A stretch of 64,000 nt of DNA, taken from positions 2,026,001 through 2,090,000 of the forward strand of contig NZ_CP046907.1 of the NCBI RefSeq assembly GCF_014083985.1, given 5' to 3'. The stretch is from Streptomyces sp. SCUT-3. GTDB taxonomy: Bacteria > Actinomycetota > Actinomycetes > Streptomycetales > Streptomycetaceae. The notes beneath the pieces are model-generated. The model had not been told where the DNA came from. It saw only the letters and a list, made by a program, of their open reading frames with translations, and ran no database searches. Shown in pieces: positions 34,832-44,187 of this stretch; the stretch's first letter is position 1, and every line of letters begins with the position of its first letter. The translations under genes and the position numbers were made by a program.

Positions 34832-35497
34832 ATGAGGGCACTGCGGCGACAGGAGAGGGCCATTACCGGCAACCGGCAGACGAGCTGGGCGTTCGCCGAC
34901 GCGTACCCGGGTGAGGACGACGCCATGCTGCGCGCCCGCGACCTGGCGCACGCGGTCGGGGTGCGCACCGTCTCTCCCGGCACGGGCACGGCGCTGCGCC
35001 TGCTCGCCGCGGCGGCCGACGCCAAGGCGGTGGCCGAGATAGGCACCGGGACCGGGGTCTCGGGCATCCACCTGCTGCGGGGCATGCGGCCGGACGGCGT
35101 GCTGACCACCGTGGACACCGAGCCGGACCGCCAGCAGCTGGCCCGCGAGGTGTTCGCGCTGGCCGGCTTCGCCGCCAACCGGGCCCGGTTCATCCCCGGC
35201 CGCGCCCTGGACGTGCTGTCCCGGCTCGCCGACGGCGGCTACGACATGGTCTTCTGCGACGGCGACCGGGCCGAGTACCCCGAGTACCTGGCGGAGTCGC
35301 TGCGCCTGCTGCGGCCGGGCGGGCTGGTCTGCTTCGAAGGGGTCTTCGCCGACGGCCGGACGGTGGACGGGGCCCACCAGGAGGACGAGGTGGCCGGCCT
35401 GCGGGAGCTGGTGCGCGACGTCCGCGACAGCGACGCCCTGGTGCCCGCGCTGCTGCCGACCGGCGACGGCCTGCTGTGCGCGGTCTACCGGGGCTGA
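34832..35497 (+). CDS. O-methyltransferase (SAM-dependent)
   Basis: A 221-residue class I methyltransferase of the family-3 (catechol O-methyltransferase-like) type. The SAM-binding motif I is AEIGTGTGVSG near residue 70, the acidic ribose-binding TVDTEPDR is near 93, and the metal-binding VFCDGDRAEYPEYL is near 140. ATG 34832 begins MRALRRQERAITGNR, which agrees with my memory of homologs. It is divergent from the sigma factor gene, as in mycobacterial Rv1220c. The substrate is unknown. Confidence 0.88.
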   Translation: MRALRRQERAITGNRQTSWAFADAYPGEDDAMLRARDLAHAVGVRTVSPGTGTALRLLAAAADAKAVAEIGTGTGVSGIHLLRGMRPDGVLTTVDTEPDRQQLAREVFALAGFAANRARFIPGRALDVLSRLADGGYDMVFCDGDRAEYPEYLAESLRLLRPGGLVCFEGVFADGRTVDGAHQEDEVAGLRELVRDVRDSDALVPALLPTGDGLLCAVYRG

Positions 35498-35549
35498 CCG
35501 GCCGGTCCGCCGGGGCCGGCCGGCCCGGAGCGCTCCCCGGAAAAGACCC

Positions 35550-35580
35550 GGCCCCCGCCGGACCGTGTCCGGCGGGGGCC
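35550..35580. terminator. 14-bp hairpin between convergent genes
   Basis: The arms 35550-35563 and 35567-35580 are exact reverse complements with a 3-base loop, between the O-methyltransferase and DUF3117 stops. Confidence 0.8.
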
Positions 35581-35610
35581 GCAGGCTCGTACGCTGCGCC
35601 GCGAAGGCGG

Positions 35611-35778
35611 TCAGCCGCAGGCCTTGTTCAGGGCCTCGCCCAGCGCCTCGGCCTCGTCGGGGGTCAGCTCGACGACGAGCCGCCCGCCGCCTTCGAGCGG
35701 AACGCGCATGACGATGCCCCGCCCCTCCTTGGTCACCTCGAGCGGGCCATCACCCGTCCGCGGCTTCATGGCCGCCAT
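35611..35778 (-). CDS. DUF3117 small protein
   Basis: A 55-residue protein that matches DUF3117 along its whole length: MAAMKPRTGDGPLEVTKEGR at the start and ELTPDEAEALGEALN at the end. The family is actinomycete-specific, strongly conserved and of unknown function. ATG 35778 follows AAGGGGAACGAG; an upstream in-frame ATG at 35844 adds non-conserved residues. In mycobacteria the DUF3117 protein (Rv1211) also lies near tagA. Confidence 0.9.
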   Translation of the reverse strand: MAAMKPRTGDGPLEVTKEGRGIVMRVPLEGGGRLVVELTPDEAEALGEALNKACG

Positions 35779-36058
35779 GCTCGTTCCCCTTCCTGAAACC
35801 AGCTCTTCGCAACCGGGGGCCCAGGCGCCACCGGACTCGAACACATTGGTTCAAGGCCATTATCCCGCATCCCGGGACCCGATGACCAACACCAGTTCCT
35901 ATCGGTTCGACATCTCACACCCCCAAAACCCCCCATTCCGGGGACCGGACTGCGATACTTCGCCGGTCTTTCGGAGCCGTGTAGTGCGGTGGAACGCGGA
36001 AAACCGCCGTGAATCCGTGTGACGTGCTGTTGAGTGCTGTGGAGTGGGAGGACGCGCC

Positions 36059-36859
36059 ATGTCCGATGTCGTGCTGTACGAGGTGAGTGACGGTCTCGCG
36101 ACCGTGACGCTGAACAGGCCGGATGCGATGAACGCCCTGAGCCGGGAGCTCAAGGAGGCCCTGCGCGACACGCTGCAGCAGGCCGCCGCCGACACCTCGG
36201 TGCGGGCCGTGCTGCTGACCGGCCGCGGCAGGGCGTTCTGCGTGGGGCAGGACCTCAAGGAGCACATCGGCAGCCTCCGGCAGGACCGGGAGCAGGGCAC
36301 CCGCCTGACGATGACCACCGTCAAGGAGCACTACAACCCGATCACCACGGCCATCGCCACGATGCCCAAGCCGGTGGTGGCCGCGGTCAACGGCGTCGCC
36401 GCGGGCGCCGGGGCCGGATTCGCGTTCGCCTGCGACTACCGCGTGGTGGCCGAGTCCGCGGGATTCAACACCTCTTTCGCCGGCGTGGCGCTGACCGCCG
36501 ACTCCGGCGCCTCCTGGACCCTGCCCCGGCTGGTCGGCCGCAGCCGGGCTTCGGACCTGCTGCTGTTCCCCCGCACCATCGGCTCCCGGGAGGCCCTGGA
36601 ACTGGGAATCGCCAACCGGGTCGTGCCGGACGAGGAGTTCGCGGCCGAGGCCGAGGCGGTGGCCCGCCGGCTGGCCGAGGGGCCGACCGTGGCCTACGCG
36701 GCGATCAAGGAGTCGCTGGCCTACGGGTCGGACCACTCCCTGCTGGAGACCCTGGCCAAGGAGGACGAACTGCAGTCCCGGGCCGGCTCCGCGGAGGACC
36801 ACGCGATCGCGGTGGACGCCTTCGTGAAGAAGGAGAAGCCGAAGTACCTGGGCCGCTGA
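36059..36859 (+). CDS. Enoyl-CoA hydratase/isomerase (PaaG-like)
   Basis: A 266-residue crotonase-fold enzyme. It shows the CoA-site LNRPDAMNALSREL near residue 19, the oxyanion-hole GAGAGFAFACDY near 115 and the typical GIANRVVPDEE near 186. A C-terminal KKEKPKYLGR helix matches PaaG-type enzymes. It hydrates or isomerises enoyl-CoA in beta-oxidation or phenylacetate degradation. ATG 36059 is preceded by GGGAGGA. The 280-base upstream region is AT-richer than its surroundings and likely carries its promoter. Confidence 0.88.
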   Translation: MSDVVLYEVSDGLATVTLNRPDAMNALSRELKEALRDTLQQAAADTSVRAVLLTGRGRAFCVGQDLKEHIGSLRQDREQGTRLTMTTVKEHYNPITTAIATMPKPVVAAVNGVAAGAGAGFAFACDYRVVAESAGFNTSFAGVALTADSGASWTLPRLVGRSRASDLLLFPRTIGSREALELGIANRVVPDEEFAAEAEAVARRLAEGPTVAYAAIKESLAYGSDHSLLETLAKEDELQSRAGSAEDHAIAVDAFVKKEKPKYLGR

Positions 36860-36932
36860 CGCCCGGTCGGGCCGGGACCCGGCGGGGCCCGTCGGCCCCG
36901 CCGGCGCCCGGCCCCGCTGACACCGGGTCGGT

Positions 36933-36967
36933 CCGGCCGGGACGGCCCGCCGCGCCGTCCCGGCCGG
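36933..36967. terminator. 14-bp hairpin between convergent genes
   Basis: The arms 36933-36946 and 36954-36967 are exact reverse complements, between the hydratase stop and the glycosylase stop. A second, overlapping inverted repeat (36945-36957 with 36972-36984) could form instead. Confidence 0.75.
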
Positions 36968-36998
36968 GGGCCGGCGCGGCGGGCCGCCGGAGCGGCGG

Positions 36999-37613
36999 TC
37001 AGCGCGGCGGGGCGCTCCCCGCGCGGGCGGCTCCCCTGACGTGGCAGTCCGCCAGGTGGTCGTCCACCAGGCCGCACGCCTGCATCAGCGCGTAGGCGGT
37101 GGTGGGCCCGACGAAGCGGAAGCCCCGCCGCTTCAGGTCCTTCGCCAGCGCCGCGGACTCCGCCGTGGACGCCGGCACGTCGGCGGTGGTCCGCGGCACC
37201 GGGCGGCCGGCCGCCTCCGGGGCGTACGACCACACCAGTGCGTCCAGGCCGCCCTCGTACGTCCCCGCGAGGTCGCAGGTGGCGCGGGCGTTCGTGATCG
37301 CCGCCTCGATCTTGGCCCGGTTGCGGATGATCCCGGTGTCGGCGAGCAGCCGCTGCACGTCCGCGTCGGTGAAGGCGGCCACCGCTCGGGCGGAGAAGCC
37401 CGCGAAGGCCGCGCGGAACCCCTCGCGGCGGCGCAGGATCGTCAGCCACGACAGTCCGGACTGGAACGCCTCCAGGCACAGCCGCTCGTAGAGGGCGTCG
37501 TCGCCGCGGACCGCGCGGCCCCACTCGTGGTCGTGGTAGGCGGCGTAGTCCTCGGCCGTCGCGCCCCACGGGCAGCGCAGCAGGCCGTCGGCGCCGGGCA
37601 CGGCCCCGCTCAC
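36999..37613 (-). CDS. tag: DNA-3-methyladenine glycosylase I
   Basis: A 204-residue Tag/HhH-GPD-type glycosylase that removes 3-methyladenine from alkylated DNA. Landmarks: LRCPWGA near 14 (zinc Cys), YHDHEWGR near 27, FQSGLSWLTILRRREGFR near 53 and ADCHVRG at the end (zinc Cys/His). GTG 37613 overlaps the stop of the DivIVA-like gene by GTGA. Mycobacterial tagA lies next to a DivIVA-domain gene in the same way. Confidence 0.93.
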   Translation of the reverse strand: MSGAVPGADGLLRCPWGATAEDYAAYHDHEWGRAVRGDDALYERLCLEAFQSGLSWLTILRRREGFRAAFAGFSARAVAAFTDADVQRLLADTGIIRNRAKIEAAITNARATCDLAGTYEGGLDALVWSYAPEAAGRPVPRTTADVPASTAESAALAKDLKRRGFRFVGPTTAYALMQACGLVDDHLADCHVRGAARAGSAPPR

Positions 37614-38041
37614 GGCCGGCCCCAGGTGTTCCCGGCGTCCGGCCCGGCGGGCCCGTGCGGGTCGTCCCCGGCCGGTTCCGGCTCCTGCGGGCCGGGCCCG
37701 GCCCCGGGCGGGCCGGCCTCCTCCGCGGCCCGCGCGGCCCCGACGGCGCCGGCCGCCACCCCGGCCAGCCGCGCTTCCAGTTCGGCGATCCGGGCGTCCC
37801 GGTGGGCCAGTTCCGCGCCGAGGCGGTCCAGCACGTCGTCCACGTCCGCCATCCGGTAGCCGCGCGGCACCATGGGCAGGCGCAGTCCTTCGATGTCGCG
37901 CCGGCCCACCGGCCGGTCCTGGGGAAGGGCGTCCGAGGTGCGGTCGGGTTCCACCTCGGGGAGGGTCCCGCCGCGGCCCAGGACGGCCGCCGCCACGGCC
38001 GCGGCCACCGCGACCAGGGCGACGATCATGAACCAGAACAA
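37610..38041 (-). CDS. DivIVA-domain membrane protein
   Basis: A 143-residue protein starting with a transmembrane helix (FWFMIVALVAVAAAVAAAV), then a DivIVA-like segment GYRMADVDDVLDRLGAELA near 67 that leads into a coiled coil (HRDARIAELEARL), and a Pro/Gly-rich tail. Such proteins recognise or organise the cell pole or membrane, but this one's job is unknown. The TTG at 38041 is chosen because GGAG sits six bases upstream and yields the MFWF N-terminus seen in relatives. The next gene, tag, is translationally coupled. Confidence 0.82.
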   Translation of the reverse strand: MFWFMIVALVAVAAAVAAAVLGRGGTLPEVEPDRTSDALPQDRPVGRRDIEGLRLPMVPRGYRMADVDDVLDRLGAELAHRDARIAELEARLAGVAAGAVGAARAAEEAGPPGAGPGPQEPEPAGDDPHGPAGPDAGNTWGRP

Positions 38042-38131
38042 CTTGATCTCCAGGGGTGCGGCCACGACTGTCGAGCACGATCGTGCCACGATCTGGTGGG
38101 CGGACGAGGACGCGAACGGAAGAAGGACCCG

Positions 38132-39034
38132 ATGGCACTGCGGCTGGGACGGCGTGAGTTCGGCGAGCACGAGCCGGTGATCATGGCTGTCGTGGACCTG
38201 GACCCCGGCCCGGAGGCCGACGGCGCCAAGGCGGCTGCGCTGGACCGCGTCGGCCGGGCGGTGGCCGACGGCGCCGCGGCCGTCGAAGTGTGCCTTCCAT
38301 GGGAGGAGCCCGGGGACCGGGCCGGGGACGGGTCCGGGGAGGGGCCCGTCGCCGTGCCGGAGGAGGAGGTCCGGCGGACGGCGGCGTTCGTGGCCGAGGT
38401 CCGTCGGCGGCACCCGGACGTCGTGATCGCCGTGCGCACCTGGCGGCACGAGGTCGCCGAGGCGGTGTGCGCGGCGGGCGCGGACCTGCTCGACGACCCG
38501 CGGGGCGGGGCCGACCCGGAACTGGCCGGGGTGGCGGCCCGGCACCGCGCCGGGCTCGTGTGCACGTACACCGGCCGGTCCGTGCCGGACGCCGTGCCGG
38601 ACGCCTCCGCGGCCGGCGCGGAGGGGACCGCGGCGGACGTCCTGCGGGTCACCGCCGGGCTGGCCGAGCGCGCGGTCGCCCTCGGCGTGCCCCCGGAGTC
38701 GGTGCTGGTCTCCCCCGGGACCGACCTCTCCGGGGACGGCCCGGAGGCGTTGGAGGCCGCCCGGCACCTGGGCGGTCTGGTGGTCGGCGGGCGGCCGGTG
38801 CTGGTGTCCCTGTCCACCGGCCCCTCCGGCTCCGGGGCCCCCGGCGGCAGCCCGGGGACCGGCCCGGAGGGGAGGCGGATGCTGGCCGCGCTGGCCACCG
38901 CCGCGGTCGCCGCCTGGCAGGGCGCGCGGGTGTACCGGGTGCACGCGGTGGCGGAGACCCGGCAGGTGCTGGACATGGTCGCCTCCGTGGCCGGGCACCG
39001 TCCCCCGGCCGTCGCCCGCCGCGGCCTGGGCTGA
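38132..39034 (+). CDS. Dihydropteroate synthase-like protein (FolP2 type)
   Basis: A 300-residue TIM-barrel protein of the DHPS family. It keeps the overall pattern (VIMAVVDLDPGPEADG at the start; LGVPPESVLVSPGTDL near 190; VYRVHAVAETRQVLDM at the end). However, the catalytic NVTPDSFSDG of true DHPS is replaced by VVDLDPGPEADG, and the pterin-binding loop is changed. Actinomycete FolP2 paralogs are reported not to make folate, so this is probably not a sulfonamide target. ATG 38132 follows AGAAGGA. It is divergent from the DivIVA-like gene. Confidence 0.82.
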   Translation: MALRLGRREFGEHEPVIMAVVDLDPGPEADGAKAAALDRVGRAVADGAAAVEVCLPWEEPGDRAGDGSGEGPVAVPEEEVRRTAAFVAEVRRRHPDVVIAVRTWRHEVAEAVCAAGADLLDDPRGGADPELAGVAARHRAGLVCTYTGRSVPDAVPDASAAGAEGTAADVLRVTAGLAERAVALGVPPESVLVSPGTDLSGDGPEALEAARHLGGLVVGGRPVLVSLSTGPSGSGAPGGSPGTGPEGRRMLAALATAAVAAWQGARVYRVHAVAETRQVLDMVASVAGHRPPAVARRGLG

Positions 39035-39077
39035 ACCGGGGCGCGCCGGGCGGGCCCGGGCCCGGGTCCGGGCCCGG

Positions 39078-39083
39078 TAGCCT
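39078..39083 (+). promoter_or_regulatory. -10 box, leaderless promoter for EI24 gene
   Basis: TAGCCT, 6 bases before the ATG at 39090. Confidence 0.58.
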
Positions 39084-39089
39084 TCCGGT

Positions 39090-39965
39090 ATGCGCGATCT
39101 GGCAGCGGGTTTCGGCTACTTGATGAAGGGCCAGCGGTGGGTGGCCCGGCACACGCGGTGGTGGGGGTTCGGGATGATCCCCGCCCTCGTCTCCCTCGTC
39201 CTGTACGCCGGTGCGCTGGCGGTGCTCGGCTTCTGGGCCGACGACGCGGTGGCCTGGGCCACGCCGTTCGCCGACGACTGGGGGTCGCCGTGGCAGTCCC
39301 TGGTGCGCGGCACTCTCGTCGTGCTGCTCTTCGGGGCCGGCCTGGGCCTGGCGGTGCTGACCTTCACGGCGGTGACCCTGCTGGTGGGCTCCCCGTTCTA
39401 CGAGTCGCTGGCGGAGCGGGTGGAGGAGCTCGAGGGCGGCGGCCCCGACGGCCCGGACACCTCCCTGTGGCACGACCTGGTGGTCGGGGCGCGGGACAGC
39501 CTGGTGATCCTGTTCTGGACCGCCCTGTTCGGCGTCCTGCTCTTCGCGTGCGGCTTCGTTCCGGTGATCGGCCAGACCGCGGTGCCGGCGGTGGGCTTCT
39601 GCGTCTCGGGCTTCTTCCTCGCCGCCGAGCTGACCTCGGTGCCGCTGCAGCGCCGCGGCATTCCGCTGAAGGAGCGGCTGCGGCGGCTGCGCGGGCACAA
39701 GATGCTGTCCCTGGGCTTCGGCGTGCCGCTGGTGCTGCTGTTCCTGCTGCCGTTCGTCGCCGTCCTGGCGATGCCGGGCGCGGTGGCCGGGGCGACCCTG
39801 ATGGCCCGCGAGCGCCTGACGGACCAGGACGGCGACGGCGACGGTGACGGCGGCGGGGGTCAGAGCGGGGGCTCGGACTCCTTCGTCACCAACTCGACCG
39901 CCTCGTCCACGTCGTCGGTGAGGTGGAGCAGCTCCAAGTCCACCGGGGACGCCTTCCCCTCCTGA
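39090..39965 (+). CDS. EI24/CysZ-like membrane protein
   Basis: A 291-residue protein with four to six hydrophobic helices and the EI24/CysZ landmarks GFGYLMKGQRW near the start, VGSPFYESLAERVEE near 95, GFFLAAELTSVPLQRRG near 175 and LPFVAVLAMPGAVAGATLMARE near 215. CysZ imports sulfate in Enterobacteria; the substrate here is unknown. The start is leaderless. The final 35 residues overlap the LOG gene on the other strand by 106 bases, an unusually long convergent overlap, so the 3' end is less certain. Confidence 0.8.
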   Translation: MRDLAAGFGYLMKGQRWVARHTRWWGFGMIPALVSLVLYAGALAVLGFWADDAVAWATPFADDWGSPWQSLVRGTLVVLLFGAGLGLAVLTFTAVTLLVGSPFYESLAERVEELEGGGPDGPDTSLWHDLVVGARDSLVILFWTALFGVLLFACGFVPVIGQTAVPAVGFCVSGFFLAAELTSVPLQRRGIPLKERLRRLRGHKMLSLGFGVPLVLLFLLPFVAVLAMPGAVAGATLMARERLTDQDGDGDGDGGGGQSGGSDSFVTNSTASSTSSVRWSSSKSTGDAFPS

Positions 39966-40702
39966 ACGAGGGTGCGGCGGATCCAGTCGACCAGGCCCGT
40001 CCAGTAGCCGTTGCCGAACAGGACGATCGGGAACCGGGTGACCTTGCGGGTCTGGACGAGCGTCAGCGCCTCGAAGAGCTCGTCCAGGGTGCCGAAGCCG
40101 CCGGGCATGACGACGAACCCCTGCGCGTACTTGACGAACATCGTCTTGCGGACGAAGAAGTAACGGAAGTTCACCCCTATGTCGACGTAGGGGTTCAGGC
40201 CCTGCTCGAAGGGCAGCTCGATGCCCAGGCCGACGGAGACGCCGCCGGCCTCGCAGGCGCCCTTGTTGGCGGCCTCCATCGCGCCGGGCCCGCCGCCGGT
40301 GATCACGGCGAAGCCGGCCTCGGCCAGTGCGCGGCCGAGGCGCACGCCCTGCTCGTACTCGGGGGACTCCCTGGCGATCCGGGCGGAGCCGAAGACGCTG
40401 ACGGCCCGGCCGACCTCGGCCAGCGCGCCGAAGCCCTCGACGAACTCCGACTGGATGCGCATCACCCGCCACGGGTCCTCGTGGAGCCAGTCCGTCGGTC
40501 CCCGGCTGTCCAGCAGGCGCTGGTCGGTGGTACTGGGCTGCACCTGCCCGCGGCGGCGGACCACCGGGCCCAGGCGCCGCTCGGGCCACTGCTCCTCGAC
40601 CTCCGAGGGCGACCCCGAGGCCCGGGCGTACTCCGCGGCCGCCTCCTCCTCGATCTCGATCCCGGCCCGCCGGCCGGATCCCTGCACGTCTGGATCACTC
40701 AT
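39860..40702 (-). CDS. LOG family protein (TIGR00730)
   Basis: A 280-residue protein with the LOG/lysine-decarboxylase-like fold. It carries SVFGSARI near 118, ITGGGPGAMEAANKG near 148 and the diagnostic VMPGGFGTLDELFE near 210. Characterised members cleave cytokinin nucleotide monophosphates to free bases; a general nucleotide phosphoribohydrolase role is plausible. The first 80 residues are a charged extension. ATG 40702 lacks a Shine-Dalgarno sequence, with a TACCCT box six bases away. It lies beyond dapE, in the same direction. Confidence 0.88.
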   Translation of the reverse strand: MSDPDVQGSGRRAGIEIEEEAAAEYARASGSPSEVEEQWPERRLGPVVRRRGQVQPSTTDQRLLDSRGPTDWLHEDPWRVMRIQSEFVEGFGALAEVGRAVSVFGSARIARESPEYEQGVRLGRALAEAGFAVITGGGPGAMEAANKGACEAGGVSVGLGIELPFEQGLNPYVDIGVNFRYFFVRKTMFVKYAQGFVVMPGGFGTLDELFEALTLVQTRKVTRFPIVLFGNGYWTGLVDWIRRTLVQEGKASPVDLELLHLTDDVDEAVELVTKESEPPL

Positions 40703-40708
40703 GAGTGA

Positions 40709-40714
40709 AGGGTA
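40709..40714 (-). promoter_or_regulatory. -10 box, leaderless promoter for LOG gene
   Basis: TACCCT on the minus strand, 6 bases before the ATG at 40702. Confidence 0.5.
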
Positions 40715-40773
40715 CGCATGCACTACCGCCGTAAGCGTGAACGCGCCGGGAACGCGCGGGGCGGAGCGGGGAA

Positions 40774-41841
40774 TCAGGCGGTCAGCCACTCCCGCAGGTG
40801 CTTCTCGCACTCCAGCACCGCGGCGACCGCCACGTGCTCGTCGCGCTTGTGGGCCAGGTTGGGGTCGCCGGGCCCGTAGTTGACCGCGGGGACGCCCAGG
40901 GCAGAGAAGCGGGACACGTCGGTCCAGCCGTACTTGGCGCGCGGCACGGACCCGGTGGCCTCGACGAACGCCGCCGCGACCGGGTGGGACAGACCGGGCA
41001 GGGCCCCGGGGGAGGTGTCGGTCAGGACGGTCTCCCAGCCGTCCAGGACCTCCCGCACGTGGGCGAGCGCCTCCTCCTCGGAGCGGTCCGGGGCGAAGCG
41101 GAAGTTGACCGTGACCGTGCAGGCGTCCGGGACGACGTTGCCGGCCACGCCGCCCTCGATCCGCACCGCGTTCAGGCCCTCGCGGTACTCCAGTCCGTCG
41201 ATGACGACGGTCCGCGGGGTGTACTCGGCGAGCCGGGCCAGCACCGGGGCGGCGGCGTGGATCGCGTTCTCGCCGAGCCAACTGCGGGCGGAGTGCGCCC
41301 GCACCCCGGGCAGGCGGACCTCGACCCGCAGCGTGCCCTGGCAGCCGCCCTCGACCAGTCCGTCGGACGGCTCCAGCAGCACGGCGAAGTCGGCGGCGAG
41401 CCACTCGGGGCGCTCGGCGGCCAGGCGGCGCAGCCCGTTGCGCTCCGCCTCGACCTCCTCGCAGTCGTAGAAGACGAAGGTGAGGTCGCGGTTGGGCTCG
41501 GGGACGGTCGCGGCGATGCGCAGCTGCACGGCGACGCCGGACTTCATGTCCGAGGTGCCGCAGCCGTGCAGGACGCCGTCCTCCAGCCGGGAGGGGACGT
41601 TGCCGGCGATCGGCACGGTGTCGATGTGGCCGGCCAGCACGACGCGCTCGGCGCGGCCCAGGGCGGTGCGGGCGACGACCGTGTTGCCGTGGCGCTCCAC
41701 GCCCAGGTGCGGCAGGCCGCGCAGGGCGGTCTCGACCGCGTCCGCCAGGCCCTTCTCGTCCCCGCTGACCGAGGGGAAGTCCACCAACTGGGCGGTGAGG
41801 GCGGCGGCGTCCTGGGACAGGTCCAGTGCAGGGCGGTTCAT
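40774..41841 (-). CDS. dapE: Succinyl-diaminopimelate desuccinylase
   Basis: A 355-residue M20-family metallohydrolase of the lysine and peptidoglycan pathway, which cleaves N-succinyl-LL-diaminopimelate. Zinc-site motifs: AGHIDTVP near 70 (His, Asp), CGTSDMKSG near 98 (bridging Asp), YDCEEVEAE near 128 (catalytic Glu) and a C-terminal LAHKRDEHV (His). The start is ATG 41841 with a TATCGT box seven bases upstream and no ribosome binding site. The pathway partner dapC lies 2.3 kb to the right on the same strand, so they are not one operon. Confidence 0.93.
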   Translation of the reverse strand: MNRPALDLSQDAAALTAQLVDFPSVSGDEKGLADAVETALRGLPHLGVERHGNTVVARTALGRAERVVLAGHIDTVPIAGNVPSRLEDGVLHGCGTSDMKSGVAVQLRIAATVPEPNRDLTFVFYDCEEVEAERNGLRRLAAERPEWLAADFAVLLEPSDGLVEGGCQGTLRVEVRLPGVRAHSARSWLGENAIHAAAPVLARLAEYTPRTVVIDGLEYREGLNAVRIEGGVAGNVVPDACTVTVNFRFAPDRSEEEALAHVREVLDGWETVLTDTSPGALPGLSHPVAAAFVEATGSVPRAKYGWTDVSRFSALGVPAVNYGPGDPNLAHKRDEHVAVAAVLECEKHLREWLTA

Positions 41842-41848
41842 GCCCGGC

Positions 41849-41854
41849 ACGATA
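41849..41854 (-). promoter_or_regulatory. -10 box, leaderless promoter for dapE
   Basis: TATCGT on the minus strand, 7 bases before the ATG at 41841. Confidence 0.58.
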
Positions 41855-42014
41855 CCCCTCCCCCGCCGGCGCCCGCCGGACCGTCCCGCCGCCGGTCGCC
41901 GCTCCCGCCCCGCCGCGGCGCCCCGTCGGGGTACCGGGTCGAAGTGGCCCGTCGGACCGGCCCGTTGCGGTGCCCCGTCGTGGAGGCGGGCGGCGCGCCC
42001 CCGGCCGGACTGAG

Positions 42015-42020
42015 TACGGT
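42015..42020 (+). promoter_or_regulatory. -10 box, leaderless promoter
   Basis: TACGGT, 7 bases before the GTG at 42028. It is divergent from the dapE promoter. Confidence 0.55.
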
Positions 42021-42027
42021 GTGCAGC

Positions 42028-43065
<1,038 letters not shown>

Positions 43066-43372
43066 TGCGACGCGTCACCCGGGAGCGGTTTCCGCGCGTC
43101 CACGTCCGGGGGAGGCGCACTGCGCGCGGATGACGGCTCCGCGGCCGCCGCCCACCGGGCCGTCCCGCGCCCCGGGGCCTGCGGGAAAAGGGGCGTGACG
43201 TTTCTTCGGGAACCCTCCCGCGACACGACAGGAACCGTTACGTCAAGCATAAAATCTGACACATTAGGAACTCTTTACTCCAATCGGCCGCAACCTTCCG
43301 GTGCTTCGGAGCGGTAGTCACGGTGTCCGTCCTCCGGACGTCCTGTGACCTCTTCTCCGACCAAGGAGCACC
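43066..43372 (+). other. Intergenic region with promoter-like AT-rich patch
   Basis: About 300 bases without a supported gene. The patch 43238-43285 is far richer in A and T than its surroundings (AAGCATAAAATC and ACATTAGGAACTC) and probably contains the promoter of the secreted-protein gene downstream. A short inverted repeat, GTCCTCCGGAC, spans about 43328-43342. Confidence 0.45.
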
Positions 43373-44068
43373 ATGTCCATCCCCCTCACCCGTCGGATCG
43401 CCCAGGCCGCGCTGCTCGTCGCAGCCGGCGCAGCTCCCCTGGTCGGCGCGGCGGGTTCCGCGTCCGCGGCGGACCTGCAGGACACCGTCGGCCTGGGCGG
43501 ACTGTCGCCCGTGAGCGACCTCGACGTGGCCGACACCCTCTCCGCCGCCGGGGAGACCGCCGAGGGCGTGGTCCGGGAGACCGACTCCCGGGCCCTGTCC
43601 GCCCTCGTCGGGGAGACCGCACGCACCACGGGCCCGAGCGTCCACGCGGCCGGCCGGACCGTCGACTCGGTGGACGGGACCGTCCGCTCCGCCGATTCGG
43701 TGGACGGGACCCTCCGCTCCACCGAGGAGACCGCCCGCGACGCCGGCCGGAACCTGCGCACCGCCGGGCACCGGACCACCCCCGCCGCGCACCGCCTGCT
43801 CGCCGGCAACACCCACTCCACCGCGGGCTCCGCCCGGAGCATGCTCGCCGACACCCCCGTGGGGGAGAACCGGATCGGCCTGGGCGTCTCGGACCGCGAG
43901 GGCCTGTCCCAGCACCTCGTCGACGGCGACGTCGCCCGGCAGGTCCCGCTCGACGAGGTCGGCGGGACGACCTCCGGCCTGTACCGCAGCGTTCCCCAAG
44001 GGGCGGTCGGGGACCTCCTCGGCAAGCTGACCGGCGGGCAGAGCCCCCTGGGCGGCACCCTGGGCTGA
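43373..44068 (+). CDS. Secreted protein of unknown function
   Basis: A 231-residue protein with a Sec signal peptide (RRIAQAALLVAAGAAPLVG) and probable cleavage after ASA near residue 32. The mature part is rich in Thr, Asp and Gly, lacks cysteines and contains a tandem repeat (SVDGTVRSAD then SVDGTLRSTE, near 103-122). The C-terminus has GAVGDLLGKLTGG. I know no function; it may be a cell-surface or spore-coat type protein. ATG 43373 follows AAGGAG. A strong hairpin follows the stop. Confidence 0.75.
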   Translation: MSIPLTRRIAQAALLVAAGAAPLVGAAGSASAADLQDTVGLGGLSPVSDLDVADTLSAAGETAEGVVRETDSRALSALVGETARTTGPSVHAAGRTVDSVDGTVRSADSVDGTLRSTEETARDAGRNLRTAGHRTTPAAHRLLAGNTHSTAGSARSMLADTPVGENRIGLGVSDREGLSQHLVDGDVARQVPLDEVGGTTSGLYRSVPQGAVGDLLGKLTGGQSPLGGTLG

Positions 44069-44096
44069 GCCCTTCGCCCCGCGGGGCGGAGAGGCC

Positions 44097-44132
44097 CGAG
44101 GGGGCGGGGAGCAGTCGCTCCCCGCCCCCTCG
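44097..44132. terminator. 16-bp hairpin between convergent genes
   Basis: The arms 44097-44112 and 44117-44132 are exact reverse complements with a 4-base loop, between the secreted-protein stop and the dapC stop. Confidence 0.85.
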
Positions 44133-44187
44133 GCACGCCCCGGACACGCCCCGGCCGCGCGGGCCCGGCCGTGCGGCGCGTCCGCGC

